From assembly GCF_029227915.1 (NCBI RefSeq), contig NC_079882.1, positions 15,078,501-15,142,500 of the forward strand: DNA of 64,000 nt, in the 5' to 3' direction. Shown one piece after another: positions 36,264 to 49,003 of this stretch. The notes below the pieces were generated by a model that searched no databases, was not told the DNA's origin, and saw nothing but the letters and a program-made list of their open reading frames with translations. Made by a program: the position numbers and the translations under genes. How positions within the stretch are numbered: position 1 is the first letter of the stretch; each line of letters begins with the position of its first letter. Source of the stretch: Hydractinia symbiolongicarpus. Lineage: Eukaryota; Cnidaria; Hydrozoa; Anthoathecata; Hydractiniidae.

Positions 36264-39200
36264 ATGGCCTTTTGCAGCCTAATAATGGCCTCACACGTAA
36301 GTCACGTGGTTCCATTTGCCTGTGCAGGTTACCATTGGACTATTCCTTCCAGTCTCAATGCGCTACAACGTCCCAAGTCGTTTTCATTAGCGCCGTTGCC
36401 TTACAACAGTCTTAACTACGTGCACAGTCCTATAAAGGCTGTAATATGGCCTTTAGCAGTCTAATAAAAACTTCACACGTAAATCACGTGGTTTCACCTG
36501 TCTGCGCAGGTTACCATTGGCCTAGTCCTTCCAGTCTCAATGCGCTACAACGTCCCAAGTCGTTTTCATTGGGGAAGTTGCCTTACAACACTCTTAACTA
36601 CGTGCACAGTCCTATAAAAGCTGTAATATGGCCTTTTGCAGCCTAATAATGGCCTCACACGTAAGTCACGTGGTTCCATTTGCCTGTGCAGGTTACCATT
36701 GGACTATTCCTTCCAGTCTCAATGCGCTACAGCGTCCCAAGTCGTTTTTATTAGCGCCGTTGCCTTACAACACTCTTAACTACGTGCACAGTCCTATAAA
36801 GGCTGTAATATGGCCTTTTGCAGTCTAATAATGGCTTCACACGTAAATCACGTGGTTTCACCTGTCTGCGCAGGTTACCATTGGCCTAGTCCTTCCAGTC
36901 TCAATGCGCTACAACGTCCCAAGTCGTTTTCATTGGGGAAGTTGCCTTAAAACACTCTCAACTACGTGCACAGTCCTATAAAGGCTGTAATATGGCCTTT
37001 TGCAGTCTAATAAAGGCCTCACACGTAAATCACGTGGTTCCATCTGCCTACGCAGATTACCATTGGACTGTTCCTTCCAGTCTCAATGCGCTACAACGTC
37101 CCAAGTCGTTTTCATTAGCGCCGTTGCCTTACAACACTCTTAGCTACGTGCACAGTCCTATAAAGGTTGTAATATGGCCTTTTGCAGTCTAATAAAGGCC
37201 TCAAACGTAAATAACGTGGTTCCATTTGCCTGTGCAGGTTACCATTGGACTATTCCTTCCCGTCTCAATGCGCTACAACGTCCCAAGTCGTTTTCATTAG
37301 CGCCGTTGCCTTACAACACTCTTAACTACGTGCACAGTCCTATAAAAGCTGTAATATGGCCTTTTGCAGCCTAATAAAGGCCTCAAACGTAAGTCACGTG
37401 GTTCCATTTGCCTGTGCAGGTTACCATTGGACTATTCCTTCCAGTCTCAATGCGCTACAACGTCCCAAGTCGTTTTCATTAGCGCCGTTGCCTTACAACA
37501 CTCTTAACTGCGTGCACAGTCCTATAAAGGCTGTAATATGGCCTTTTGCAGTCTAATAAAGGCCTCACACGTAAATCACGTGGTTTCACCTGTCTGCGCA
37601 GGTTACCATTGGACTAGTCCTTTCAGTCTCAATGCGCTTCAACGTCCCAAGTTGTTTCCATTGGGGAAGTTGCCTTACAACACTCTTAACTACGTGCACA
37701 GTCGTATAAAGCCTGTAATATGGCCTTTTGCAGTCTAATAAAGGCCTCACACGTAAATCACGTGGTTTCACCTGCCTACGCAGATTACCATTGGACTGTT
37801 CCTTCCAGTCTCAATGCGCTACAACGTCCCAAGTCGTTTCCATTAGCGCCGTTGCCTTACAACACTCTTAACTACGTGCACAGTCCTATAATAACTATAA
37901 TATGGCCTTTTGCAGCCTAATAATGGCCTCACACGTAAGTCACGTGGTTCCATTTGCCTGTGCAGGTTACCATAGGACTATTCCTTCCAGTCTCAATGCG
38001 CTACAACGTCCCAAGTCGTTTTCATTAGCGCCGTTGCCTTACAACACTCTTAACTACGTGCACAGTCCTATAAAGGTTGTAATATGGCCTTTTGCAGTCT
38101 AATAAAGGCTTCACATGTAAATCACGTGGTTTCACCTGTCTGTGCAGGTTACAATTGGACTATTCCTTCCAGTCTCAATGCGCTACAATGTCCCAAGTCG
38201 TTTTCATTAGCGCCGTTGCCTTACAACACTCTTACCTACGTGCACAGTCCTATAAAGGCTGTAATATGGCCTTTTGCAGTTTAATAAAGGCTTCTCACGT
38301 AAATCACGTGGTTTCACCTGTCTGCGCAAGTTACCATTGGCCTAGTCCTTCCAGTCTCAATGCGCTACAACGTCCCAAGTCGTTTTCATTGGGGAAGTTG
38401 CCTTGCAACACTCTCAACTACGTGCACAGTCCTATAAAGGCTGTAATATGGCCTTTTGCAGTCTAATAAAGGCCTCACACGTACATCACGTGGTTCCATC
38501 TGCCTACGCAGATTACCATTGGACTGTTCCTTCCAGTCTCAATGCGCTACAACGTCCCAAGTCGTTTTCATTAGCGCCGTTGCCTTACAACACTCTTAGC
38601 TACGTGCACAGTCCTATAAAGGCTGTAATATGGCCTTTAGCAGTCTAATAAAAACTTCACACGTAAATCACGTGGTTTCACCTGTCTGCGCAGGTTACCA
38701 TTGGCCTAGTCCTTCCAGTCTCAATGCGCTACAACGTCCCAAGTCGTTTTCATTGGGGAAGTTGCCTTACAACACTCTTAACTACGTGCACAGTCCTATA
38801 AAAGCTGTAATATGGCCTTTTGCAGCCTAATAATGGCCTCACACGTAAGTCACGTGGTTCCATTTGCCTGTGCAGGTTACCATTGGACTATTCCTTCCAG
38901 TCTCAATGCGCTACAGCGTCCCAAGTCGTTTTTATTAGCGCCGTTGCCTTACAACACTCTTAACTACGTGCACAGTCCTATAAAGGCTGTAATATGGCCT
39001 TTTGCAGTCTAATAATGGCTTCACACGTAAATCACGTGGTTTCACCTGTATGCGCAGGTTACCATTGGCCTAGTCCTTCCAGTCTCAATGCGCTACAACG
39101 TCCCAAGTCGTTTTCATTGGGGAAGTTGCCTTAAAACACTCTCAACTACGTGCACAGTCCTATAAAGGCTGTAATATGGCCTTTTGCAGTCTAATAAAGG

Positions 39201-40995
39201 CCTCACACGTAAATCACGTGGTTCCATCTGCCTACGCAGATTACCATTGGACTGTTCCTTCCAGTCTCAATGCGCTACAACGTCCCAAGTCGTTTTCATT
39301 AGCGCCGTTGCCTTACAACACTCTTAGCTACGTGCACAGTCCTATAAAGGTTGTAATATGGCCTTTTGCAGTCTAATAAAGGCCTCAAACGTAAATCACG
39401 TGGTTCCATTTGCCTGTGCAGGTTACCATTGGACTATTCCTTCCCGTCTCAATGCGCTACAACGTCCCAAGTCGTTTTCATTAGCGCCGTTGCCTTACAA
39501 CACTCTTAACTACGTGCACAGTCCTATAAAAGCTGTAATATGGCCTTTTGCAGCCTAATAAAGGCCTCAAACGTAAGTCACGTGGTTCCATTTGCCTGTG
39601 CAGGTTACCATTGGACTATTCCTTCCAGTCTCAATGCGCTACAACGTCCCAAGTCGTTTTCATTAGCGCCGTTGCCTTACAACACTCTTAACTGCGTGCA
39701 CAGTCCTATAAAGGCTGTAATATGGCCTTTTGCAGTCTAATAAAGGCCTCACACGTAAATCACGTGGTTTCACCTGTCTGCGCAGGTTACCATTGGACTA
39801 GTCCTTTCAGTCTCAATGCGCTTCAACGTCCCAAGTTGTTTCCATTGGGGAAGTTGCCTTACAACACTCTTAACTACGTGCACAGTCGTATAAAGCCTGT
39901 AATATGGCCTTTTGCAGTCTAATAAAAGCCTCACACGTAAATCACGTGGTTTCACCTGCCTACGCAGATTACCATTGGACTGTTCCTTCCAGTCTCAATG
40001 CGCTACAACGTCCCAAGTCGTTTCCATTAGCGCCGTTGCCTTACAACACTCTTAACTACGTGCACAGTCCTATAATAACTATAATATGGCCTTTTGCAGC
40101 CTAATAATGGCCTCACACGTAAGTCACGTGGTTCCATTTGCCTGTGCAGGTTACCATAGGACTATTCCTTCCAGTCTCAATGCGCTACAACGTCCCAAGT
40201 CGTTTTCATTAGCGCCGTTGCCTTACAACACTCTTAACTACGTGCACAGTCCTATAAAGGCTGTAATATGGCCTTTTGCAGTCTAATAAAGGCTTCACAT
40301 GTAAATCACGTGGTTTCACCTGTCTGTGCAGGTTACAATTGGACTATTCCTTCCAGTCTCAATGCGCTACAACGTCCCAAGTCGTTTTCATTAGCGCCGT
40401 TGCCTTACAACACTCTTACCTACGTGCACAGTCCTATAAAGGCTGTAATATGGCCTTTTGCAGTTTAATAAAGGCTTCTCACGTAAATCACGTGGTTTCA
40501 CCTGTCTGCGCAAGTTACCATTGGCCTAGTCCTTCCAGTCTCAATGCGCTACAACGTCCCAAGTCGTTTTCATTGGGGAAGTTGCCTTGCAACACTCTCA
40601 ACTACGTGCACAGTCCTATAAAGGCTGTAATATGGCCTTTTGCAGTCTAATAAAGGCCTCACACGTACATCACGTGGTTCCATCTGCCTACGCAGATTAC
40701 CATTGGACTGTTCCTTCCAGTCTCAATGCGCTACAACGTCCCAAGTCGTTTTCATTAGCGCCGTTGCCTTACAACACTCTTAGCTACGTGCACAGTCCTA
40801 TAAAGGCTGTAATATGGCCTTTTGCAGTCTAATAAAGGCTTCTCACGTAAATCACGTGGTTTCACCTGTCTGCGCAGGTTACCATTGGCCTAGTCCTTCC
40901 AGTCTCAATGCGCTACAACGTCCCAATTCGTTCTCATTGGGGAAGTTGCCTTGCAACACTCTCAACTACGTGCACAGTCCTATAAAGGCTGTAAT
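36264..40995 (+). repeat. 26-monomer super-repeat (12+14), copy 2, 4,732 bp
   Basis: Second copy. Private changes include AAGGTTGTAAT near 38,076, CTACAATGTCCC near 38,186, CACCTGTATGCGC near 39,046 and AATAAAAGCCTC near 39,925. The match stops at 40,995: copy 1 is followed by the GCAGCCTAATAATGG monomer (36,264), whereas here a GTACATCACGTGG monomer begins. Confidence 0.93.
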
Positions 40996-43179
40996 ATGGC
41001 CTTTTGCAGTCTAATAAAGGCCTCACACGTACATCACGTGGTTCCATCTGCCTACGCAGATTACCATTGGACTGTTCCTTCCAGTCTCAATGCGATACAA
41101 CGTCCCAAGTCTTCTTCATTAGCGCCGTTGCCTTACAACAATCTTAACTACGTGCACAGTCCTATAAAAGCTGTAATATGGCCTTTTGCAGTCTAATAAA
41201 GGCCTCACACGTAAATCACGTGGTTCTATCTGCCTGTGCAGGTTACCATTGGACTATTCCTTCCCGTCTCAATGCGCTACAACGTCCCAAGTCGTTTCCA
41301 TTAGCGCCGTTGCCTTACAACACTCTTAACTACGTGCACAGTCCTATAATAGCTGTAATATGGCCTTTTGCAGCCTAATAATGGCCTCACACGTAAGTCA
41401 CGTGGTTCCATTTGCCTGTGCAGGTTACCATTGGACTATTCCTTCCAGTCTCAATGCGCTACAACGTCCCAAGTCGTTTTCATTAGCGCCGTTACCTTAC
41501 AACACTCTTAACTACGTGCACAGTCCTATAAAGGCTGTAATATGGCCTTTTGCAGTCTAATAAAGGCTTCACATGTAAATCACGTGGTTTCACCTGTCTG
41601 TGCAGGTTACCATTGGACTATTCCTTCCAGTCTCAATGCGGTACAACGTCCCAAGTCGTTTTCATTAGCGCCGTTGCCTTACAACACTCTTAACTACGTG
41701 CACAGTCCTATAAAGGCTGTAATATGGCCTTTTGCAGTCTAATAAAGGCTTCTCACGTAAATCACGTGGTTTCACCTGTCTGCGCAGGTTACCATTGGCC
41801 TAGTCCTTCCAGTCTCAATGCGCTACAACATCCCAAGTCGTTTTCATTGGGGAAGTTGCCTTGCAACACTCTCAACTACGTGCACAGTCCTATAAAGGCT
41901 GTAATATGGCCTTTTGCAGTCTAATAAAGGCCTCAAACGTAAATTACGTGGTTCCATTTGCCTGTGCAAGTTACCATTGGACTATTCCTTTCCGTCTCAA
42001 TGCGCTACAATGTCCCAAGTCGTTTTCATTAGCGCCGTTGCCTTACAACAGTCTTAACTACGTTCACAGTCCTATAAATGCTGTAATATGGCCTTTTGCA
42101 GTCTAATAAAGGTCTCACACGTAAATCACGTGGTTTCACCTGTCTGCGCAGGTTACCATTGGCCTAGTCCTTCCAGTCTCGATGCGCTACAACGTCCCAA
42201 TTCGTTTTCATTGGGGAAGTTGCCTTAGAACATTCTTAACTACGTGCACATTCCTATAAAGGCTGTAATATGGCCTTTTGCAGTCTAATAAAGGCCTCAC
42301 ACGTAAATCACGTGGTTTCACCTGTCTGCGCAGGTTACCATTGGACTAGTCCTTTCAGTCTCAATGCGCTTCAACGTCCCAAGTTGTTTCCATTGGGGAA
42401 GTTGCCTTACAACACTCTTAACTACGTGCACAGTCGTATAAAGCCTGTAATATGGCCTTTTGCAGTCTAATAAAGGCCTCACACGTAAATCACGTGGTTT
42501 CACCTGCCTACGCAGATTACCATTGGACTGTTCCTTCCAGTCTCAATGCGCTACAACGTCCCAAGTCGTTTCCATTAGCGCCGTTGCCTTACAACACTCT
42601 TAACTACGTGCACAGTCCTATAATAACTGTAATATGGCCTTTTGCAGCCTAATAATGGCCTCACACGTAAGTCACGTGGTTCCATTTGCCTGTGCAGGTT
42701 ACCATAGGACTATTCCTTCCAGTCTCAATGCGCTACAACGTCCCAAGTCGTTTTCATTAGCGCCGTTGCCTTACAACACTCTTAACTACGTGCACAGTCC
42801 TATAAAGGCTGTAATATGGCCTTTTGCAGTCTAATAAAGGCTTCACATGTAAATCACGTGGTTTCACCTGTCTGTGCAGGTTACAATTGGACTATTCCTT
42901 CCAGTCTCAATGCGCTACAACGTCCCAAGTCGTTTTCATTAGCGCCGTTGCCTTACAACACTCTTACCTACGTGCACAGTCCTATAAAGGCTGTAATATG
43001 GCCTTTTGCAGTTTAATAAAGGCTTCTCACGTAAATCACGTGGTTTCACCTGTCTGCGCAAGTTACCATTGGCCTAGTCCTTCCAGTCTCAATGCGCTAC
43101 AACGTCCCAAGTCGTTTTCATTGGGGAAGTTGCCTTGCAACACTCTCAACTACGTGCACAGTCCTATAAAGGCTGTAAT
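40996..43179 (+). repeat. 12-monomer unit, 2,184 bp
   Basis: The first seven monomers (40,996-42,269) recur at 43,180-44,453. The last five (42,270-43,179) match 39,722-40,631 in the preceding 26-mer. The unit is thus a chimera of a new seven-monomer block and an older five-monomer block. Confidence 0.85.
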
Positions 43180-44453
43180 ATGGCCTTTTGCAGTCTAATA
43201 AAGGCCTCACACGTACATCACGTGGTTCCATCTGCCTACGCAGATTACCATTGGACTGTTCCTTCCAGTCTCAATGCGCTACAACGTCCCAAGTCTTCTT
43301 CATTAGCGCCGTTGCCTTACAACAATCTTAACTACGTGCACAGTCCTATAAAAGCTGTAATATGGCCTTTTGCAGTCTAATAAAGGCCTCACACGTAAAT
43401 CACGTGGTTCTATCTGCCTGTGCAGGTTACCATTGGACTATTCCTTCCCGTCTCAATGCGCTACAACGTCCCAAGTCGTTTCCATTAGCGCCGTTGCCTT
43501 ACAACACTCTTAACTACGTGCACAGTCCTATAATAGCTGTAATATGGCCTTTTGCAGCCTAATAATGGCCTCACACGTAAGTCACGTGGTTCCATTTGCC
43601 TGTGCAGGTTACCATTGGACTATTCCTTCCAGTCTCAATGCGCTACAACGTCCCAAGTCGTTTTCATTAGCGCCGTTACCTTACAACACTCTTAACTACG
43701 TGCACAGTCCTATAAAGGCTGTAATATGGCCTTTTGCAGTCTAATAAAGGCTTCACATGTAAATCACGTGGTTTCACCTGTCTGTGCAGGTTACCATTGG
43801 ACTATTCCTTCCAGTCTCAATGCGGTACAACGTCCCAAGTCGTTTTCATTAGCGCCGTTGCCTTACAACACTCTTAACTACGTGCACAGTCCTATAAAGG
43901 CTGTAATATGGCCTTTTGCAGTCTAATAAAGGCTTCTCACGTAAATCACGTGGTTTCACCTGTCTGCGCAGGTTACCATTGGCCTAGTCCTTCCAGTCTC
44001 AATGCGCTACAACATCCCAAGTCGTTTTCATTGGGGAAGTTGCCTTGCAACACTCTCAACTACGTGCACAGTCCTATAAAGGCTGTAATATGGCCTTTTG
44101 CAGTCTAATAAAGGCCTCAAATGTAAATTACGTGGTTCCATTTTACTGTGCAAGTTACCATTGGACTATTCCTTTCCGTCTCAATGCGCTACAATGTCCC
44201 AAGTCGTTTTCATTAGCGCCGTTGCCTTACAACAGTCTTAACTACGTTCACAGTCCTATAAATGCTGTAATATGGCCTTTTGCAGTCTAATAAAGGTCTC
44301 ACACGTAAATCACGTGGTTTCACCTGTCTGCGCAGGTTACCATTGGCCTAGTCCTTCCAGTCTCGATGCGCTACAACGTCCCAATTCGTTTTCATTGGGG
44401 AAGTTGCCTTAGAACATTCTTAACTACGTGCACATTCCTATAAAGGCTGTAAT
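43180..44453 (+). repeat. Partial second copy of the 12-monomer unit (7 monomers)
   Basis: Matches 40,996-42,269 at 2,184 bp. Differences include CAATGCGCTACAAC against CAATGCGATACAAC near 41,095, and CAAATGTAAATTACG plus CCATTTTACTGTGC near 44,118-44,150. From 44,454 it departs to another monomer type. Confidence 0.88.
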
Positions 44454-44999
44454 ATGGCCTTTTGCAGTCTAATAAAGGCCTCACACGTAAATCACGTGGT
44501 TCCATTTGCCTGTGCAGGTTACCATTGGACTATTCCTTCCAGTCTCAATGCGCTACAACGTCCCAAGTCGTTTTCATTAGCGCTGTTGCCTTACAATACT
44601 ATTAACTACGTGCACAGTCCAATAAAGGCTGTAATATGGCCTTTTTCAGTCTAATAAAGCCCTCACACGTAAATCACGTGGTTCCATTTGCCTGCACAGG
44701 TTACCATTGGACTATTCATTCCAGTCTCAATGCGCTACAACGTCCCAAGTCGTTTTCATTAGCGCCGTTGCCTTACAACACTCTTAACTACGTGCACAGT
44801 CCTATAAAGGCTGTAATATGGCCTTTTGCAGTCTAATAAAGGTCTCACACGTAAATCACGTGGTTCCATTTGCCTGTGCAGGTTACCATTGGACTATTCC
44901 TTCCCGTCTCAATGCGCTACAACGTCCCAAGTCGTTTTCATTAGCGCCGTTGCCTTACAACACTCTTAACTACGTGCACAGTCCTATAAAAGCTGTAAT
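44454..44999 (+). repeat. Three transition monomers
   Basis: The first two carry GCGCTGTTGCC with TACTATTAACTACG and then GCCTTTTTCAGTC with AATAAAGCCCTC, the variant pair expanded as dimers at 21,158-21,885. The third is a TTCCCGTCTC monomer. This links the two distant domains. Confidence 0.7.
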
Positions 45000-46819
45000 A
45001 TGGCCTTTTGCAGCCTAATAATGGCCTCACACGTAAGTCACGTGGTTCCATTTGCCTGTGCAGGTTACCATTGGACTATTCCTTCCAGTCTCAATGCGCT
45101 ACAACGTCCCAAGTCGTTTTCATTAGCGCCGTTGCCTTACAACAGTCTTAACTACGTGCACAGTCCTATAAAGGCTGTAATATGGCCTTTAGCAGTCTAA
45201 TAAAAACTTCACACGTAAATCACGTGGTTTCACCTGTCTGCGCAGGTTACCATTGGCCTAGTCCTTCCAGTCTCAATGCGCTACAACGTCCCAAGTCGTT
45301 TTCATTGGGGAAGTTGCCTTACAACACTCTTAACTACGTGCACAGTCCTATAAAGGCTGTAATATGGCCTTTTGCAGTCTAATAAAGGCCTCACACGTAA
45401 ATCACGTGGTTCCATCTGCCTACGCAGATTACCATTGGACTGTTCCTTCCAGTCTCAATGCGCTACAACGTCCCAAGTCGTTTTCATTAGCGCCGTTGCT
45501 TTACAACACTCTTAGCTACGTGCACAGTCCTATAAAGGCTGTAATATGGCCTTTTGCAGTCTAATAAAGGCCTCAAACGTAAATCACGTGGTTCCATTTG
45601 CCTGTGCAGGTTACCATTGGACTATTCCTTCCCGTCTCAATGCCCTACAACGTCCCAAGTCGTTTTCATTAGCGCCGTTGCCTTACAACACTCTTAACTA
45701 CGTGCACAGTCCTATAAAGGCTGTAATATGGCCTTTTGCAGTCTAATAAAGGCCTCACACGTAAATCACGTGGTTTCACCTGTCTACGCAGGTTACCATT
45801 GGACTAGTCCTTTCAGTCTCAATGCGCTTCAACGTCCCAAGTCGTTTCCATTGGGGAAGTTGCCTTACAACACTCTTAACTACGTGCACAGTCGTATAAA
45901 GCCTGTAATATGGCCTTTTTCAGTCTAATAAAGCCCTCACACGTAAATCACGTGGTTCCATTTGCCTGCACAGGTTACCATTGGACTATTCATTCCAGTC
46001 TCAATGCGCTACAACGTCCCAAGTCGTTTTCATTAGCGCCGTTGCCTTACAACACTCTTAACTACGTGCACAGTCCTATAAAGGCTGTAATATGGCCTTT
46101 TGCAGTCTAATAAAGGCCTCAAACGTAAATTACGTTGTTCCATCTGCCTGTGCAAGTTACCATTGGACTATTCCTTCCCGTCTCAATGCGCTACAACGTC
46201 CCAAGTCGTTTTCATTAGCGCCGTTGCCTTACAACACTCTTAACTACGTGCACAGTCCTATAAAGGCTGTAATATGGCCTTTTGCAGTCTAATAAAGGCC
46301 TCACACGTAAATCACGTGGTTTCACCTGTCTACGCAGGTTACCATTGGACTAGTCCTTTCAGTCTCAATGCGCTTCAACGTCCCAAGTCGTTTCCATTGG
46401 GGAAGTTGCCTTACAACACTCTTAACTACGTGCACAGTCGTATAAAGCCTGTAATATGGCCTTTTTCAGTCTAATAAAGCCCTCACACGTAAATCACGTG
46501 GTTCCATTTGCCTGCACAGGTTACCATTGGACTATTCATTCCAGTCTCAATGCGCTACAACGTCCCAAGTCGTTTTCATTAGCGCCGTTGCCTTACAACA
46601 CTCTTAACTACGTGCACAGTCCTATAAAGGCTGTAATATGGCCTTTTGCAGTCTAATAAAGGCCTCAAACGTAAATTACGTTGTTCCATTTGCCTGTGCA
46701 AGTTACCATTGGACTATTCCTTCCCGTCTCAATGCGCTACAACGTCCCAAGTCGTTTTCATTAGCGCCGTTGCCTTACAACACTCTTAACTACGTGCACA
46801 GTCCTATAAAAGCTGTAAT
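45000..46819 (+). repeat. 10-monomer HOR, copy 1, 1,820 bp
   Basis: Repeats at exactly 1,820 bp with 46,820-48,639. Inside it, a trimer of 546 bp (45,546-46,091 and 46,092-46,637) is itself duplicated: an AAACGTAAAT monomer, a CACCTGTCTACGCAGG monomer with AGTCGTATAAAGCC, and an AATAAAGCCCTC monomer. The only copy-to-copy difference I noticed is CCATCTGCCTG near 46,141 against CCATTTGCCTG. Confidence 0.93.
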
Positions 46820-48639
46820 ATGGCCTTTTGCAGCCTAATAATGGCCTCACACGTAAGTCACGTGGTTCCATTTGCCTGTGCAGGTTACCATTGGACTATT
46901 CCTTCCAGTCTCAATGCGCTACAACGTCCCAAGTCGTTTTCATTAGCGCCGTTGCCTTACAACAGTCTTAACTACGTGCACAGTCCTATAAAGGCTGTAA
47001 TATGGCCTTTAGCAGTCTAATAAAAACTTCACACGTAAATCACGTGGTTTCACCTGTCTGCGCAGGTTACCATTGGCCTAGTCCTTCCAGTCTCAATGCG
47101 CTACAACGTCCCAAGTCGTTTTCATTGGGGAAGTTGCCTTACAACACTCTTAACTACGTGCACAGTCCTATAAAGGCTGTAATATGGCCTTTTGCAGTCT
47201 AATAAAGGCCTCACACGTAAATCACGTGGTTCCATCTGCCTACGCAGATTACCATTGGACTGTTCCTTCCAGTCTCAATGCGCTACAACGTCCCAAGTCG
47301 TTTTCATTAGCGCCGTTGCTTTACAACACTCTTAGCTACGTGCACAGTCCTATAAAGGCTGTAATATGGCCTTTTGCAGTCTAATAAAGGCCTCAAACGT
47401 AAATCACGTGGTTCCATTTGCCTGTGCAGGTTACCATTGGACTATTCCTTCCCGTCTCAATGCCCTACAACGTCCCAAGTCGTTTTCATTAGCGCCGTTG
47501 CCTTACAACACTCTTAACTACGTGCACAGTCCTATAAAGGCTGTAATATGGCCTTTTGCAGTCTAATAAAGGCCTCACACGTAAATCACGTGGTTTCACC
47601 TGTCTACGCAGGTTACCATTGGACTAGTCCTTTCAGTCTCAATGCGCTTCAACGTCCCAAGTCGTTTCCATTGGGGAAGTTGCCTTACAACACTCTTAAC
47701 TACGTGCACAGTCGTATAAAGCCTGTAATATGGCCTTTTTCAGTCTAATAAAGCCCTCACACGTAAATCACGTGGTTCCATTTGCCTGCACAGGTTACCA
47801 TTGGACTATTCATTCCAGTCTCAATGCGCTACAACGTCCCAAGTCGTTTTCATTAGCGCCGTTGCCTTACAACACTCTTAACTACGTGCACAGTCCTATA
47901 AAGGCTGTAATATGGCCTTTTGCAGTCTAATAAAGGCCTCAAACGTAAATTACGTTGTTCCATTTGCCTGTGCAAGTTACCATTGGACTATTCCTTCCCG
48001 TCTCAATGCGCTACAACGTCCCAAGTCGTTTTCATTAGCGCCGTTGCCTTACAACACTCTTAACTACGTGCACAGTCCTATAAAGGCTGTAATATGGCCT
48101 TTTGCAGTCTAATAAAGGCCTCACACGTAAATCACGTGGTTTCACCTGTCTACGCAGGTTACCATTGGACTAGTCCTTTCAGTCTCAATGCGCTTCAACG
48201 TCCCAAGTCGTTTCCATTGGGGAAGTTGCCTTACAACACTCTTAACTACGTGCACAGTCGTATAAAGCCTGTAATATGGCCTTTTTCAGTCTAATAAAGC
48301 CCTCACACGTAAATCACGTGGTTCCATTTGCCTGCACAGGTTACCATTGGACTATTCATTCCAGTCTCAATGCGCTACAACGTCCCAAGTCGTTTTCATT
48401 AGCGCCGTTGCCTTACAACACTCTTAACTACGTGCACAGTCCTATAAAGGCTGTAATATGGCCTTTTGCAGTCTAATAAAGGCCTCAAACGTAAATTACG
48501 TTGTTCCATTTGCCTGTGCAAGTTACCATTGGACTATTCCTTCCCGTCTCAATGCGCTACAACGTCCCAAGTCGTTTTCATTAGCGCCGTTGCCTTACAA
48601 CACTCTTAACTACGTGCACAGTCCTATAAAAGCTGTAAT
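46820..48639 (+). repeat. 10-monomer HOR, copy 2, 1,820 bp
   Basis: Second copy, with the same nested trimer (47,366-47,911 and 47,912-48,457). It is followed by the first two monomers of a third copy. Confidence 0.93.
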
Positions 48640-49003
48640 ATGGCCTTTTGCAGCCTAATAATGGCCTCACACGTAAGTCACGTGGTTCCATTTGCCTGTG
48701 CAGGTTACCATTGGACTATTCCTTCCAGTCTCAATGCGCTACAACGTCCCAAGTCGTTTTCATTAGCGCCGTTGCCTTACAACAGTCTTAACTACGTGCA
48801 CAGTCCTATAAAGGCTGTAATATGGCCTTTAGCAGTCTAATAAAAACTTCACACGTAAATCACGTGGTTTCACCTGTCTGCGCAGGTTACCATTGGCCTA
48901 GTCCTTCCAGTCTCAATGCGCTACAACGTCCCAAGTCGTTTTCATTGGGGAAGTTGCCTTACAACACTCTTAACTACGTGCACAGTCCTATAAAAGCTGT
49001 AAT
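48640..49003 (+). repeat. 10-monomer HOR, truncated copy 3 (2 monomers)
   Basis: 48,640 (GCAGCCTAATAATGG) and 48,822 (ATGGCCTTTAGC) match 45,000 and 45,182. At 49,004 the order switches to that seen at 36,628-37,355 in the 26-mer, so the third copy was replaced by an exchange. Confidence 0.85.
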
